Source: Streptomyces tanashiensis
GTDB taxonomy: Bacteria > Actinomycetota > Actinomycetes > Streptomycetales > Streptomycetaceae
Length of the DNA stretch: 64,000 nucleotides
Assembly: GCF_014648895.1 (NCBI RefSeq)
Contig: NZ_BMRZ01000001.1
Span: 868,001 to 932,000 of the forward strand
Direction of reading: 5' to 3'
A model generated the notes under the pieces. The model saw only the letters and a program-made list of their open reading frames with translations, made no database searches and had not been told where the DNA came from. Position numbers and translations under genes: made by a program. Shown here in pieces: positions 19,168 to 29,982 of this stretch; position 1 is the stretch's first letter; each line of letters begins with the position of its first letter.

Positions 19168-19536
19168 CTAGCCCTCCGCGATCACCACCGCCGACGCCAC
19201 CCCCGCGTCATGGCTCAGCGACACGTGCCAGTGCTTCACGCCCAGTTCCGCCGCCCGCGCCGCCACCGTCCCCTGGACCCGCAGCCGGGGCTGTCCGGTG
19301 TCCTCGACGTACACCTCGGCGTCCGTCCAGTGCAGTCCGCCCGGCGCGCCGAGCGCCTTCGCGAGCGCCTCCTTCGCGGCGAAGCGGACCGCGAGCGAGG
19401 CGGGCCCGCGCCGTTCGCCGCTCGGGAGCGTCACCTCGCGCTCGACGAAGAGGCGCTGCAGCAGCCCCGGTGTGCGCTCGATGGACGCGGCGAAGCGGTC
19501 GATCTCCGCCACGTCGATCCCCACCCCAATGATCAT
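19168..19536 (-). CDS. acpS: Holo-[acyl-carrier-protein] synthase
   Basis: The protein is 122 aa. It transfers 4'-phosphopantetheine from CoA to a Ser of acyl carrier proteins. GIGVDVxEIDRF is present as [12 protein letters not shown] with the Mg-binding Asp, and [13 protein letters not shown] is the second signature. It lies 7 bp after glmS, so the two are cotranscribed. Confidence 0.96.
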   Translation of the reverse strand: MIIGVGIDVAEIDRFAASIERTPGLLQRLFVEREVTLPSGERRGPASLAVRFAAKEALAKALGAPGGLHWTDAEVYVEDTGQPRLRVQGTVAARAAELGVKHWHVSLSHDAGVASAVVIAEG

Positions 19537-19543
19537 TTCCCAC

Positions 19544-21391
19544 TCACTCCACGGTCACGGATTTGGCCAGGTTGCGCGGCTGGTCGACCTCGTTGCCCCG
19601 CGCGGTGGCGAGCTCGCAGGCGAAGACCTGGAGCGGCACCGTGGCGACCAGCGGCTGGAGCAGCGTAGGCGTGGCGGGGATGCGGACGAGGTGGTCGGCG
19701 TAGGGGACGACGGCCTCGTCGCCCTCCTCCGCGATGACGATGGTCCGGGCTCCGCGGGCCCGGATCTCCTGGATGTTGGAGACGATCTTGTCGTGAAGGA
19801 CGGAGCGCCCGCGCGGCGAGGGGACGACCACGACGACCGGCAGGTCCTGCTCGATGAGCGCGATCGGCCCGTGCTTGAGCTCGCCGGCCGCGAAGCCCTC
19901 GGCGTGCATGTACGCGAGTTCCTTGAGCTTGAGCGCGCCCTCCAGGGCCACGGGGTAGCCGACGTGCCGGCCGAGGAACAGGACGGTGTCCTTGTCGGCG
20001 AGGGACCTGGCGAGGGCCCGTACCGGCTCCATGGTCTCCAGGACCCGCTCGACCTCGTCGCCGATCCGGGCGAGCTCGCGGACGACGGCGTGGATCTCGT
20101 CGCCCCACTTGGTGCCGCGCACCTGGCCGAGGTAGAGGGCGAGGAGGTAGCAGGCGACGAGCTGCGTGAGGAAGGCCTTGGTGGAGGCGACGGCGACCTC
20201 GGGCCCGGCGTGGGTGTAGAGGACGGCGTCCGACTCCCTCGGGATCGTCGAGCCGTTCGTGTTGCACACGGCGAGCACCTTCGCGCCCTGTTCCCGGGCG
20301 TGCCGGAGCGCCATGAGGGTGTCCATGGTCTCGCCGGACTGGGAGATCGCGATGACCAGGGTGCGCCGGCCGAGGATCGGGTCGCGGTAGCGGAACTCGC
20401 TGGCGAGCTCGACCTCGCAGGGGATCCGGGTCCAGTGCTCGATGGCGTACTTGGCGATGAGCCCGGCGTGGAAGGCGGTGCCGCACGCGATGATGACGAC
20501 CTTGTCGGCCTCGCGGAGCACGGTGTCGGGGATGCGCACCTCGTCGAGGGTGAGCCGGCCGGCCCCGTCGATCCGCCCGAGGAGGGTGTCGGCGACGGCC
20601 TTGGGCTGCTCGGCGATCTCCTTGAGCATGAAGTAGTCGTAGCCGCCCTTCTCGGCGGCGGAGGCGTCCCAGTCGACGTGGTAGGCCCGGACGTCGGCGG
20701 GCACCCCGTCGAAGTCGGTGACGGTGACGCCGTCCCTGGTCAGCTCGACGACCTGGTCCTGGCCGAGTTCGATCGCGGAGCGGGTGTGGGCGATGAAGGC
20801 GGACACGTCGGAGGCGAGGAAGTTCTCGCCCTCGCCCACGCCGACGACGAGCGGTGAGTTCCGGCGGGCGCCGACGACGACGTCCGGCTGGTCGGCGTGC
20901 ACGGCGACCAGGGTGAACGCCCCGTCGAGCCGGCGGCAGACGAGCCGCATGGCCTCCGCGAGGTCGCCGGCGGAGGAGAACTCCTCGGCGAGGAGGTGGG
21001 CCACGACCTCGGTGTCGGTGTCGGAGAGCAGCACGTGGCCGCGGTCGGCGAGCTCCTCCCGCAGGGCGGCGAAGTTCTCGATGATGCCGTTGTGGACGAC
21101 GGCGACGCGCCCGGCGTTGTCCAGGTGCGGGTGCGCGTTGGCGTCGGTCGGGCCGCCGTGGGTGGCCCAGCGGGTGTGCCCGATGCCGACGGAGCCGCCG
21201 GCCAGCGGCCGGTCGACGAGCTCCTTCTCCAGATTGACGAGCTTGCCCGCCTTCTTGGCCGCGGCGAGCCCCCCGTCGGCGAGCACCGCGACACCGGCCG
21301 AGTCGTAGCCCCGGTATTCGAGCCGCTTGAGGCCCGCGACCACCACATCAAGCGCCGACTGCCCGCCGACGTATCCCACGATTCCGCACAT
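19544..21391 (-). CDS. glmS: Glutamine-fructose-6-phosphate aminotransferase
   Basis: The protein is 615 aa. ATG 21391 puts the catalytic Cys directly after the initiator Met (MCGIVGYVG). The N-terminal glutaminase is followed by two SIS domains ([11 protein letters not shown], then the [17 protein letters not shown] segment) and the family ending NLAKSVTVE. It makes glucosamine-6-phosphate, the entry to UDP-GlcNAc; glmM, the next step, is 2.2 kb away. No glmS ribozyme is expected in this phylum and none was seen. Confidence 0.97.
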   Translation of the reverse strand: MCGIVGYVGGQSALDVVVAGLKRLEYRGYDSAGVAVLADGGLAAAKKAGKLVNLEKELVDRPLAGGSVGIGHTRWATHGGPTDANAHPHLDNAGRVAVVHNGIIENFAALREELADRGHVLLSDTDTEVVAHLLAEEFSSAGDLAEAMRLVCRRLDGAFTLVAVHADQPDVVVGARRNSPLVVGVGEGENFLASDVSAFIAHTRSAIELGQDQVVELTRDGVTVTDFDGVPADVRAYHVDWDASAAEKGGYDYFMLKEIAEQPKAVADTLLGRIDGAGRLTLDEVRIPDTVLREADKVVIIACGTAFHAGLIAKYAIEHWTRIPCEVELASEFRYRDPILGRRTLVIAISQSGETMDTLMALRHAREQGAKVLAVCNTNGSTIPRESDAVLYTHAGPEVAVASTKAFLTQLVACYLLALYLGQVRGTKWGDEIHAVVRELARIGDEVERVLETMEPVRALARSLADKDTVLFLGRHVGYPVALEGALKLKELAYMHAEGFAAGELKHGPIALIEQDLPVVVVVPSPRGRSVLHDKIVSNIQEIRARGARTIVIAEEGDEAVVPYADHLVRIPATPTLLQPLVATVPLQVFACELATARGNEVDQPRNLAKSVTVE

Positions 21392-21522
21392 GACGGCAGA
21401 GTACGGCGGAACCCGCCCCACCGGCCGGACCCGGACCGGAGTCGGCGCGGAACGCGTCAACCGCCGGGCCGCGTGACCGACCCCACGGCCCACGGAGTCC
21501 GTCGACCCCCGACAATGGCGGG

Positions 21523-22596
21523 GTGATCACTTCGCCGCCACGAAGCCCCGACGGAGACCCCGGCAACGCCGCCGGCCCCGGAGGGAGCCCCGGACACGGG
21601 AGTCCGAGGAACGCGTCCGGGAGCTCCCGGAACGGAACCGGACACCGCCGGCCGTCCGAGGCGACCCCGTACGTCGACCTCACCCGGGCCGAGTGGAGCG
21701 CCCTGCGCGACAAGACGCCGCTCCCGCTGACCGCCGACGAGGTCGAGCGGCTCCGCGGCCTCGGGGACGTCATCGACCTCGACGAGGTCCGGGACATCTA
21801 CCTCCCGCTCTCCCGGCTGCTCAACCTGTACGTGCAGGCCACCAGCGGCCTGCGGGGCGCGCTGAACACCTTCCTCGGCGAGAGCGCGGAGCAGCGCGGC
21901 ACCCCCTTCGTCATAGGGGTCGCCGGTTCGGTGGCCGTCGGCAAGTCGACGGTCTCCCGGCTCCTGCAGGCGCTGCTCGCCCGCTGGCCGGAGCACCCGC
22001 GCGTGGAGCTGGTGACCACGGACGCCTTCCTCTACCCGATGGAGGAGCTGAAGGCGCGCGGCCTGATGTCCCGCAAGGGTTTCCCCGAGTCGTACGACCG
22101 CCGGGCCCTGACCCGCTTCGTCGCGGACGTGAAGGCGGGCAAGGAGGAGGTCACGGCCCCGGTCTACTCGCACCTGATCTACGACCGCGTGCCCGGCGAG
22201 CGGCTCGTCGTCCGCCGCCCGGACATCCTCATCGTGGAGGGGCTGAACGTCCTCCAGCCGGCCCTGCCCGGGAAGGACGGCCGCACCCGGGTGGGTCTCG
22301 CCGACTACTTCGACTTCTCGGTGTACGTGGACGCGCGGCCGGAGGACATCGAGCGCTGGTACCTGAACCGCTTCCGGAAGCTGCGCGACACCGCGTTCCA
22401 GGACCCGTCCTCGTACTTCCGGCGCTGGACGCAGGTCTCCGAGGAGGAGGCCTTCGACTACGCGCGCACGATGTGGCGGACCATCAACAAGGTGAACCTG
22501 CTGGAGAACGTGGCCCCGACCCGCGGCCGGGCGACCCTCGTCGTCCGCAAGGGCCCCGACCACAAGGTGCAGCGCCTGAGCCTCCGGAAGCTCTGA
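21523..22596 (+). CDS. coaA: Type I pantothenate kinase
   Basis: The protein is 357 aa. It phosphorylates pantothenate, the first step of CoA synthesis. P-loop [26 protein letters not shown] and the late [16 protein letters not shown] segment are diagnostic. The first ~45 residues are Gly/Pro/Ser-rich and extend past the usual start. The GTG at 21523 keeps the frame open, but a shorter start is possible. It diverges from glmS across a 131-bp promoter gap. Confidence 0.95.
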   Translation: MITSPPRSPDGDPGNAAGPGGSPGHGSPRNASGSSRNGTGHRRPSEATPYVDLTRAEWSALRDKTPLPLTADEVERLRGLGDVIDLDEVRDIYLPLSRLLNLYVQATSGLRGALNTFLGESAEQRGTPFVIGVAGSVAVGKSTVSRLLQALLARWPEHPRVELVTTDAFLYPMEELKARGLMSRKGFPESYDRRALTRFVADVKAGKEEVTAPVYSHLIYDRVPGERLVVRRPDILIVEGLNVLQPALPGKDGRTRVGLADYFDFSVYVDARPEDIERWYLNRFRKLRDTAFQDPSSYFRRWTQVSEEEAFDYARTMWRTINKVNLLENVAPTRGRATLVVRKGPDHKVQRLSLRKL

Positions 22597-22615
22597 GGCT
22601 CCGTACCCTCTCCCC

Positions 22616-23563
22616 ATGCTGCATCTGAGGATGATCGTCCCTCCCGACCGCACATCCGAAGCGGTCCGGCTGATCGAGTCGACGGTGGGCACCACCCATC
22701 TGGTGGTGCTGCCCGGCGCGGCCAGGGACCCCTCCGGCGACCTCGTGATGTGCGACGTGGCCCGCGAGGCCGGGGACGAACTCCTCAACGGACTGCGCGG
22801 GCTGAGGATCGATCAGGACGGTTCGATCGCCGTCGACTCCATCGACCTCTCCCTGTCGGCGCGGGCCGACGCGGCCGAGGAGGAGGCCCCGGGCGAGCCC
22901 GCGGACGCGGTGATCTGGGAGCAGCTGGCGGGGGCGACGCACGAGGAGTCGACGCTCTCCATCACGTACAGCGCGTTCATGATCCTGGCGACGATGATCG
23001 CGGCCTGTGGTGTCGTCCTGGACAACGCGATCCTGATCGTGGGCGCGATGGCGGTCGGGCCGGAGTTCGGACCGCTGGCCGGGATCTGTACGGCGGTCGT
23101 GCAGCGCGCTCCGAAGCTGGCGGCCCGCTCGCTGCTCGCGCTGGTCGTCGGCTTCGCTGCCGCGATCGCGGCGACGACGGTGTTCAGCCTGGGGATGGAC
23201 GCGCTCGACCTGTTCAGCAGGTCCCAGCTGGAGGCGGACCGGCCCAACACCAAGTTCATCTGGCAGCCGGACCCGTTCTCGTTCGTCGTGGCGCTGCTCG
23301 CGGGCGCGGCCGGCACCCTCTCGCTGACCTCCGCCAAGTCGGGGGCCCTGGTCGGTGTGGCCATCTCGGTGACGACGGTCCCGGCGGGTGCGAACGCGGC
23401 GGTGGCGCTCAGCTACGGCGATCTGAGCCAGACGTGGGGATCGATCGAGCAGCTGGGGCTCAACCTCTTCGGCATCATGCTGGCCGGGACGCTCACCCTG
23501 TACGGGCAGAAGCTGCTGTGGCGCACCCAGCGCGGCCGGTGGCGGCGGACGCCGAAGGTCTGA
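22616..23563 (+). CDS. DUF389 (TIGR00341-type) membrane protein
   Basis: The protein is 315 aa. A soluble N-terminal part (~1-100, LRMIVPPDRTSEAVRLIEST) precedes a bundle of five or so hydrophobic segments. DUF389 features are visible: TYSAFMILATMIAACGVVLDNAILIVGAMAVGP-type helices (read in two halves at ~116-150) and SGALVGVAISVTTVPAGANA. Transported substrate is unknown. It starts 19 bp after coaA and ends at a hairpin. Confidence 0.85.
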   Translation: MLHLRMIVPPDRTSEAVRLIESTVGTTHLVVLPGAARDPSGDLVMCDVAREAGDELLNGLRGLRIDQDGSIAVDSIDLSLSARADAAEEEAPGEPADAVIWEQLAGATHEESTLSITYSAFMILATMIAACGVVLDNAILIVGAMAVGPEFGPLAGICTAVVQRAPKLAARSLLALVVGFAAAIAATTVFSLGMDALDLFSRSQLEADRPNTKFIWQPDPFSFVVALLAGAAGTLSLTSAKSGALVGVAISVTTVPAGANAAVALSYGDLSQTWGSIEQLGLNLFGIMLAGTLTLYGQKLLWRTQRGRWRRTPKV

Positions 23564-23572
23564 CGTACGGAG

Positions 23573-23607
23573 GAGGGCCCCCGACCGAAGATCCGGCGGG
23601 GGCCCTC
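23573..23607. terminator. Hairpin terminator between DUF389 and glmM genes
   Basis: An 11-bp perfect GC stem (23573-23583 with 23597-23607) lies between convergent genes. Confidence 0.75.
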
Positions 23608-23635
23608 GCCCTTGCATGACGGTGCCTCAGAAAGG

Positions 23636-24994
23636 CTAGCCCAGCGCGGACTTCACGACATCCGCGAGGCGCTGCGCGACCGCGCGGGCCTGCTCGATGT
23701 CGGCGGCCTCGACCATGACGCGGACCAGCGGCTCGGTGCCGGAGGAGCGCAGCAGGACACGGCCGGTGGAGCCCAGCTCGCGCTCGGCGTCGGTGACGGC
23801 CGCGGCGAGCTCGCCCGAGGTGTTCACCCGGGACTTGTCGACGTCCTTGACGTTGATGAGGATCTGCGGCAGCCGCTCCATGACGCCGGCGAGGTCCGCG
23901 AGCGACTTGCCGGTGGCGGCGACGCGGGCGGCCAGCATCAGGCCGGTGAGGGTGCCGTCGCCGGTGGTGGCGTGGTCGAGCACGATGACGTGACCCGACT
24001 GCTCGCCGCCGAGCGCGTAGCCGTTCTCCTTCATGGACTCCAGGACGTAGCGGTCGCCGACCGCGGTCTGGACGAGGTTCAGGCCCTCGCGCTCCATGGC
24101 GAGCTTGAAGCCCAGGTTGGACATCACGGTCGCGACGACGGTGTCGCCGCGCAGGGTGCCGGCCTCGCGCATGGCGAGGGAGAGCACGGCGAGGATCTGG
24201 TCGCCGTCGACCTCGTTGCCGGAGGCGTCGACCGCGAGGCAGCGGTCGGCGTCGCCGTCGTGGGCGATGCCCAGGTCGGCGCCGTGCTCGACGACGGCGG
24301 CGCGGAGCAGCCCGAGGTGGGTGGAGCCGCAGCCGTCGTTGATGTTGAGGCCGTCCGGCTCGGCGCCGATGGTGACGACCTGGGCGCCGGCGCGGGTGAA
24401 GGCCTCGGGCGAGACGCGGGCGGCGGCGCCGTGGGCCTCGTCGAGGACGATCTTCAGGCCGTCGAGGCGGTTGGGGAGGACGGAGATGAGGTGGGAGACG
24501 TACGTCTCGAAGCCCTCGTCGTAGTCGCGGACGCGGCCGACGCCGGCACCGGTCGGGCGCTCCCAGGGGGCGCCGGTGCGGTGCTCCTCGTACACGGCCT
24601 CGATCTTGTCCTCGAGGTCGTCGGCGAGCTTGTGGCCGCCGCGCGCGAAGAACTTGATGCCGTTGTCGGGCATGGCGTTGTGGCTGGCGGAGAGCATGAC
24701 GCCGAGGTCGGCGCCGAGGACGCCGGTGAGGTGCGCCACGGCCGGGGTGGGCAGGACGCCGACGCGCAGCACGTCGACACCGGCGCTGGCGAGGCCCGCC
24801 ACGACGGCCGCTTCGAGGAACTCTCCGGAAGCGCGCGGGTCCCGCCCGACCACGGCGGTCGGCCGGTGGCCCTCGAAGGTGCCCGCCTCGGCGAGCACGT
24901 GCGCGGCCGCGACCGACAGGCCGAGCGCCAGCTCCGCCGTCAGGTCCGCGTTGGCGACGCCGCGTACGCCGTCCGTGCCGAAGAGTCGTCCCAC
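23636..24994 (-). CDS. glmM: Phosphoglucosamine mutase
   Basis: The protein is 452 aa from GTG 24994, with GGAGGA 6 nt upstream. It converts GlcN-6-P to GlcN-1-P through the phosphoserine of [17 protein letters not shown]. The metal-binding loop [12 protein letters not shown] and the phosphate-binding [16 protein letters not shown] are present. It follows rplM-rpsI, an order common in Streptomyces, after a strong terminator. Confidence 0.97.
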   Translation of the reverse strand: MGRLFGTDGVRGVANADLTAELALGLSVAAAHVLAEAGTFEGHRPTAVVGRDPRASGEFLEAAVVAGLASAGVDVLRVGVLPTPAVAHLTGVLGADLGVMLSASHNAMPDNGIKFFARGGHKLADDLEDKIEAVYEEHRTGAPWERPTGAGVGRVRDYDEGFETYVSHLISVLPNRLDGLKIVLDEAHGAAARVSPEAFTRAGAQVVTIGAEPDGLNINDGCGSTHLGLLRAAVVEHGADLGIAHDGDADRCLAVDASGNEVDGDQILAVLSLAMREAGTLRGDTVVATVMSNLGFKLAMEREGLNLVQTAVGDRYVLESMKENGYALGGEQSGHVIVLDHATTGDGTLTGLMLAARVAATGKSLADLAGVMERLPQILINVKDVDKSRVNTSGELAAAVTDAERELGSTGRVLLRSSGTEPLVRVMVEAADIEQARAVAQRLADVVKSALG

Positions 24995-25063
24995 AGCTGT
25001 CCTCCGAAAATACGTGCCCAAGCTGATGAAAGATGAAGGGTGATGAAAGAGGTTATGAAAAAA

Positions 25064-25104
25064 CGTACGCCCCGACGGCACGGGCAGTGCCGCCGGGGCG
25101 TACG
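25064..25104 (-). terminator. Intrinsic terminator of rplM-rpsI
   Basis: A 17-bp stem with one mismatch and a 7-nt loop is followed on the minus strand by six T residues, a textbook intrinsic terminator between rpsI and glmM. Confidence 0.9.
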
Positions 25105-25124
25105 AAAGCAGACCGAGCAGGCGA

Positions 25125-25637
25125 TTAACGCTTGCTGTACTGCGGAGCCTTACGGGCCTTCTTGAGACCGGCCTTCTTCCGCTCGACCGCACGGTCGTCA
25201 CGGGAGAGGAAGCCGGCCTTCTTCAGCGCCGGGCGGTTGTTCTCGACGTCCGCCTCGTTCAGCGCACGGGCCACGCCGAGGCGCAGGGCACCGGCCTGAC
25301 CGGAGACACCGCCACCCGCGATGCGGGCGATGACGTCGTAGCGGTTGTCGAGCTCGAGCACCTTGAAGGGCTCGTTGACTTCCTGCTGGTGCACCTTGTT
25401 GGGGAAGTAGTCCTCAAGGGTGCGACCGTTGATCTTCCACTTGCCGGTGCCCGGAACGATCCGGACGCGGGCGATGGCGTTCTTGCGACGGCCCAGGCCG
25501 GCGGCCGGCTGCGGGTCGCCGAAGCGGGACGCGAGCGACTCGGAGGTGTACTCACCCTCGACGAGCTCGGTCTCGGTGGTGTACTCCTCAACGCCCTCGA
25601 ACTCGTCGACGGGGGTCTCGGGGGTGGTCTCGGCCAC
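25125..25637 (-). CDS. rpsI: 30S ribosomal protein S9
   Basis: The protein is 170 aa. The conserved core [19 protein letters not shown] to the C-terminal QYSKR tail, which reaches the P-site tRNA, is present. The first ~35 acidic residues are the actinobacterial N-terminal extension. It lies 44 bp downstream of rplM. Confidence 0.98.
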   Translation of the reverse strand: MAETTPETPVDEFEGVEEYTTETELVEGEYTSESLASRFGDPQPAAGLGRRKNAIARVRIVPGTGKWKINGRTLEDYFPNKVHQQEVNEPFKVLELDNRYDVIARIAGGGVSGQAGALRLGVARALNEADVENNRPALKKAGFLSRDDRAVERKKAGLKKARKAPQYSKR

Positions 25638-25681
25638 GATTCTCCTCAGATTTCTTTCGTTCTTAGGGGGTGTGGCCGGAA

Positions 25682-26125
25682 CTACTGCGCGACCTGGGTG
25701 ATCTCGAACGGGACCGGCTGCTGGGCAGCGTGCGGGTGGTTCTCGCCCGCGTAGACCTTCAGCTTCGAGAGCATCTGACGGCCCAGGGAGTTCTTGGGGA
25801 TCATGCCCTTGATGGCCTTCTCGACGGCCTTCTCGGGGTTCTTGTCGAGCAGCTCGTCGTAGCGGACGGAGCGCAGACCACCCGGGAAGCCAGAGTGGCG
25901 GTAGGCCATCTTCTGGGTCTTCTTGTTGCCGGACAGGTGAACCTTGTCGGCGTTGATGATGATGACGAAGTCGCCCATGTCCATGTGGGGGGCGTAGACG
26001 GGCTTGTGCTTGCCTCGCAGGAGGTTCGCAGCCGTCGTCGCCAGACGGCCCAGGACGATGTCCTGCGCGTCAATGATGTGCCACTGGCGAGTGACATCGC
26101 CGGGCTTGGGGCTGTACGTACGCAC
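25682..26125 (-). CDS. rplM: 50S ribosomal protein L13
   Basis: The protein is 147 aa. [19 protein letters not shown] and [16 protein letters not shown] are the family signatures. It is an early-assembly 23S rRNA binder and the first gene of rplM-rpsI, with a promoter at 26304-26333. Confidence 0.98.
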   Translation of the reverse strand: MRTYSPKPGDVTRQWHIIDAQDIVLGRLATTAANLLRGKHKPVYAPHMDMGDFVIIINADKVHLSGNKKTQKMAYRHSGFPGGLRSVRYDELLDKNPEKAVEKAIKGMIPKNSLGRQMLSKLKVYAGENHPHAAQQPVPFEITQVAQ

Positions 26126-26303
26126 TTCGTAGCCTTCGCTTCTTCAGTGGATGGAGTCCAGACACACCTGAAGCGATCATGCAGCTGGGGCCTGCACTGC
26201 CGGGAACGACGCCCGTATGCGAGCCACTGGTAACTGCTCCAGGGAACCTGCGTAAGGGCCTCTCGCGTGAGAACGGCGAAGCCAATACGCATAACAAACC
26301 GCA

Positions 26304-26333
26304 ACAGTACCCGCGGCACCCCCGACGGGTCAA
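26304..26333 (-). promoter_or_regulatory. rplM promoter
   Basis: TTGACC (26333-26328), 18 nt, TACTGT (26309-26304) on the minus strand. This is a good housekeeping sigma match and resembles the rpsL promoter in this window. Confidence 0.7.
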
Positions 26334-26372
26334 AATGCCGCGAGACCACTCCCCCACGCCGCCCACCTGAGC

Positions 26373-26421
26373 CCGACCGCCGACCGCCGACCGCCGCCCG
26401 CCGCCCGCCGCCCGCCGACCG
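26373..26421. repeat. Seven tandem heptamers
   Basis: Four CCGACCG and three CCGCCCG units run head to tail (order A A A C C C A, 7 bp each), ending 6 bp from the ABC-F stop codon. This is a potential variable-number locus. Confidence 0.9.
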
Positions 26422-26427
26422 CACAGG

Positions 26428-28065
26428 TCAGCGCGCCCGCTCCACCCGCCGCTCGTCCCACACCGGCTCGGACGTCTCCCGTACGACGCCGTCCGACCCG
26501 AAGACCAGGAACCGGTCGAAGCTCTTCGCGAACCACCGGTCGTGCGTGACGGCCATCACCGTCCCGTCGTACGACTCGAGGCCCTCCTGGAGCGCCTCGG
26601 CGGACTCCAGGTCCAGGTTGTCCGTGGGCTCGTCGAGCAGCAGCGCCGTCGTCCCCGCCAGCTCCAGGAGCAGGATCTGGAACCGCGCCTGCTGCCCGCC
26701 CGACAGCTTGTCGAACGGCTGGTCGCCCTGCCGCTCCAGCTCGTACCGCCGCAGCACCGACATCGCCCCGCCCCGGTCCTTGGCGTGCTCCGTCCACAGG
26801 ATGTCGACGAGCGGCCGCCCGGCCAGCTCCGGGTGCGCGTGGGTCTGCGCGAAGTGCCCCGGCACCACCCGGGCGCCGAGCTTCCACGAACCGGTATGGG
26901 CGACGGACGGGTCCCCCGCGAGCAGCCGCAGGAAGTGCGACTTGCCGGAGCCGTTCGACCCGAGGACGGCGACCCGCTCCCCGTAGAAGATCTCCAGGGA
27001 GAACGGCTTCATCAGACCGGTCAGCTCAAGGTTCTCGCAGGTCACGGCCCGCACCCCGGTCCGCCCGCCGCGCAGCCGCATCCGGATGTCCTGCTCGCGC
27101 GGCGGCTCCGGCGGCGGACCCGCCTCCTCGAACTTCCTCAGCCGGGTCTGCGCCGCCGCGTACCGGGAGGCCATCTCGTGGCTGACCGCGGCCGCCTGCC
27201 GCAGGTTGATCACCAGCTTCTTCAGCTGCGCGTGCTTCTCGTCCCAGCGGCGCTTCAGCTCCTCGAAGCGGGCGAACCGCTCCCGCCGTGCCTCGTGGAA
27301 GGTGTCGAAGCCACCGCCGTGCACCCAGACGTCCGAGCCGGCCGGGCCGGGCTCGACCGCGATGATCTTCTGGGCGCCCCGGGAGAGCAGCTCCCGGTCG
27401 TGGGAGATGAAGAGCACGGTCTTACGGGTCTCCCGCAGCCGCTCCTCCAGCCACCGCTTGCCGGGCACGTCGAGGTAGTTGTCCGGCTCGTCGAGGAGCA
27501 GCACCTCGTCGGGGCCGCGCAGCAGCGACTCCAGGACCAGCCGCTTCTGCTCGCCGCCGGAGAGCGTCCGGACCTCGCGGAACTGCGCCTTCTCGTACGG
27601 GACGCCCAGCGCGGCCATCGTGCAGATGTCCCAGAGGGTCTCCGCCTCGTACCCCTGCACCTCGGCCCAGTCGCTGAGGGCCTGCGCGTACTTCATCTGC
27701 GCGGCCTCGTCGTCGACCGTCATGATCAGGTGCTCGGCCTCGTCGACCGCCTTCGCGGCCTCCCGGATCCGGGGCTGGGCGACCGAGACCAGCAGGTCAC
27801 GGACGGTGGACCCGTCCCGTACGGAGCCGACGAACTGCGGCATCACACCGAGGCCGCCGCTGACCGTGACGGTGCCGCCGTGCGGCTGGAGCTCCCCGGC
27901 GATCATCCGGAGCAGTGTGGTCTTGCCGGCGCCGTTGGCCCCGACGAGGGCGACGACGGCGCCCTCTCCGACCCGGAAGGAGGCATCCCCGAGCAGGACC
28001 CTCCCGTCGGGAAGGTAGTACTCCAGATGCGCGGCCTCGACATGTCCCATGGGATGCATTGTCAC
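26428..28065 (-). CDS. ABC-F family ATPase
   Basis: The protein is up to 545 aa. Two ABC modules lack membrane segments. The first has GANGAGKTTLL, LSGGEQKRLV and LLLDEPDNYLD. The second has GSNGSGKS, LSGGQQARF and LLLDEPTDNLD. ABC-F proteins act on the ribosome (translation factors or antibiotic protection). Position next to r-protein genes suggests a housekeeping role, but drug protection is not excluded. Start choice is open: GTG 28065, or ATG 28059 or 28050; 28050 matches the usual MGHVEAAHLEYYLPDG N-terminus. Confidence 0.9.
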   Translation of the reverse strand: MTMHPMGHVEAAHLEYYLPDGRVLLGDASFRVGEGAVVALVGANGAGKTTLLRMIAGELQPHGGTVTVSGGLGVMPQFVGSVRDGSTVRDLLVSVAQPRIREAAKAVDEAEHLIMTVDDEAAQMKYAQALSDWAEVQGYEAETLWDICTMAALGVPYEKAQFREVRTLSGGEQKRLVLESLLRGPDEVLLLDEPDNYLDVPGKRWLEERLRETRKTVLFISHDRELLSRGAQKIIAVEPGPAGSDVWVHGGGFDTFHEARRERFARFEELKRRWDEKHAQLKKLVINLRQAAAVSHEMASRYAAAQTRLRKFEEAGPPPEPPREQDIRMRLRGGRTGVRAVTCENLELTGLMKPFSLEIFYGERVAVLGSNGSGKSHFLRLLAGDPSVAHTGSWKLGARVVPGHFAQTHAHPELAGRPLVDILWTEHAKDRGGAMSVLRRYELERQGDQPFDKLSGGQQARFQILLLELAGTTALLLDEPTDNLDLESAEALQEGLESYDGTVMAVTHDRWFAKSFDRFLVFGSDGVVRETSEPVWDERRVERAR

Positions 28066-28106
28066 CGCCCGCGTGGGCCCGGCCCAACCGGTTTAGGATG
28101 CGCGGC

Positions 28107-29075
28107 ATGAGCTTTGGGGGACCGCAGTGGCCGCAGGAGCCGCAGCAGCAGGGGCAGCAGGGGTACGGACAGCAGCCCGGGTACGGACAGCAGGGACAGG
28201 GACAGCAGCACGGCTACGGGTACCCGCCGCCTCAGCAGCCGGCGCAGCCGAACCCCTTCCCGGGCGCGCAGGGCAGCGGTGACACACCCGACTGGGGCGC
28301 CCTGGCCGCCGCCTCGGAATCGCGCGGCCGCCGCAAGCGCCTCCTGCTGATCGCCGGTGGCGTGCTGGCCACGGTGGCCGTGGGCGCGGTCGTCGCGACC
28401 GCCGTCGTGAGCACGAACAAGAAGAACGAAGAGGCCAAGAACGGCCCGGTCCCCACCGGCACCGTCTCCCCCACCGGCACGCCGAGCCCCGAGCCGACCT
28501 TCTCGTCGGTGGCGCCGCCGCCCCCGCCGAACCCGAAGGACTACATCTCGGACCCGAAGAAGGACAAGGCCCCGCTGAGCGCGGAGGGCCTCTTCCCGGG
28601 CAAGAAGCTCACCATGAGCGGCCGCCCGTACAAGAAGGGCGCGACCTCCTCGACGACGAACTGCGCGGCCGTCACCCAGGGCGGCCTCGGCGCGGTCCTG
28701 AAGCGGAACGGCTGCCAGCGGGTGCTCCGCGCCACCTATGTGAAGGACGGCGTGGCGGTCACCGTCGGCGTCGCCGTCTTCCCCTCCGAGGCGGCGGCCC
28801 AGAAGGCGAAGGAGCAGGCCACCGGCGGCATCGCCCCCCTGGTGGGCGCGGGTGTGGGTGATTTCTGCCACGCCACGGTCTGCCTGCGCCGCTCGAACGC
28901 GATCGGCCGGTACGCGTACTTCACCCAGGCCGGCTTCGCCAACGGCAAGAAGGTCACCAAGGCCGACAAGCCCGTCTTCCAGGCCAGCGACGACCTCGGC
29001 ACCTTCGCCTTCAACCAGATCTACGCCCGGGGCCGCGCCCAGGCCTCAGCAGCAGCCGGCGCTCCCGGGGAGTGA
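28107..29075 (+). CDS. Membrane-anchored protein with Gln/Gly/Tyr-rich N-terminus
   Basis: The protein is 322 aa from ATG 28107 (AGGA 8 nt upstream); ATG 28098 is an alternative. Residues 1-70 are a low-complexity Q/G/P/Y cytoplasmic segment. Residues ~78-101 are one membrane helix. A Pro/Thr linker and an extracytoplasmic domain with four cysteines (two visible pairs: CAAV...C and CHATVC) follow. The layout is common in Streptomyces surface proteins of unknown function. Its 3' end overlaps truA by 30 bp tail to tail. Confidence 0.75.
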   Translation: MSFGGPQWPQEPQQQGQQGYGQQPGYGQQGQGQQHGYGYPPPQQPAQPNPFPGAQGSGDTPDWGALAAASESRGRRKRLLLIAGGVLATVAVGAVVATAVVSTNKKNEEAKNGPVPTGTVSPTGTPSPEPTFSSVAPPPPPNPKDYISDPKKDKAPLSAEGLFPGKKLTMSGRPYKKGATSSTTNCAAVTQGGLGAVLKRNGCQRVLRATYVKDGVAVTVGVAVFPSEAAAQKAKEQATGGIAPLVGAGVGDFCHATVCLRRSNAIGRYAYFTQAGFANGKKVTKADKPVFQASDDLGTFAFNQIYARGRAQASAAAGAPGE

Positions 29076-29903
29076 CCGCTTGTTGCGGGCCTCCCTGCTG
29101 CGGGCGGCGAGCAGCTCGTCCGCCGGGTAGCCGACCTCTTCGAGGGTGAGGCCGTGCGGCCGCACGACGTGGACGGCCGAGTCACGGACCCCGGCGGCGA
29201 GCACCTTGCCGGGCCAGTCGACCGGCCGGTGGCCGTCGCCGACGAAGAGCAGGGCGCCGACGAGCGAGCGGACCATGTTGTGGCAGAAGGCGTCCGCCTT
29301 CACGGTCGCCTCCAGGATGCCGTCCTCGCGCCGCTCCCAGCGCAGCACCTGGAGGGTGCGGATGGTGGTGGCGCCCTCGCGCTTCTTGCAGTACGCGGCG
29401 AAGTCGTGCTCGCCGACGAGCGCGGTGGCGGCCTCGTTCATGGCGTCCATGTCGAGGGCCCAGTCGTGCCACAGCACGTGCCCGCGGAGCAGCGGGTCGA
29501 CACCGCCGGGGTTGTCGGTGACGCGGTAGGCGTAGCGGCGCCAGACGGCCGAGAAGCGGGCGTTGAAGCCGGCGGGGGCCTCGGTGACGGACCACACCCG
29601 GACATCGTGAGAGAGCCGCCCTGCGAGCCGCCGCAGCAGCTTGTCCCGGTGCTCCTCCCACACCTCCGCGGGCAGGTCGACATGGGCGACCTGGCCGCGC
29701 GCGTGCACACCGGCGTCGGTGCGGCCGGCGACGGTCAGCTCGTACGTCTCCTTGGACCGGGTCACGGTCCGCAGGGCGTCCTCGATCTCTCCCTGTACGG
29801 TCCGCTGCCCCTGGGCCTGCTTGGCCCACCCGGAGAAGTCCTTGCCGTCGTACGACAGGTCCAGCCGAACCCGTACGAACCCGTCCTGCACGTCATCACT
29901 CAC
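29046..29903 (-). CDS. truA: tRNA pseudouridine(38-40) synthase
   Basis: The protein is 285 aa. The nucleophilic Asp is in [16 protein letters not shown], and [12 protein letters not shown] and [13 protein letters not shown] are family motifs. It isomerises U38-U40 in the anticodon stem-loop. It ends the alpha-operon series after rplQ, as in other actinobacteria. Confidence 0.97.
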   Translation of the reverse strand: MSDDVQDGFVRVRLDLSYDGKDFSGWAKQAQGQRTVQGEIEDALRTVTRSKETYELTVAGRTDAGVHARGQVAHVDLPAEVWEEHRDKLLRRLAGRLSHDVRVWSVTEAPAGFNARFSAVWRRYAYRVTDNPGGVDPLLRGHVLWHDWALDMDAMNEAATALVGEHDFAAYCKKREGATTIRTLQVLRWERREDGILEATVKADAFCHNMVRSLVGALLFVGDGHRPVDWPGKVLAAGVRDSAVHVVRPHGLTLEEVGYPADELLAARSREARNKRSLPGSAGCC

Positions 29904-29930
29904 GCGGAGATCCTCTCAGACACACGGGAA

Positions 29931-29960
29931 CGGGCCCGCACCCCAGGGGGTACGGGCCCG
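29931..29960 (-). terminator. Hairpin between rplQ and truA
   Basis: A 14-bp stem with one mismatch and a 2-nt loop lies in the 79-bp gap. There is no T-run on the minus strand, so partial termination is likely. Confidence 0.6.
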
Positions 29961-29982
29961 CTCACGAGAAACGGAAGAGCGC

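Larger units (their letters stand above)
26126..26427. other. rplM promoter/leader region
   Basis: This 302-bp gap between the ABC-F gene and rplM holds a minus-strand promoter, a ~170-nt rplM leader with no clear hairpin terminator, and a heptamer tandem repeat. No gene was found. Confidence 0.7.
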
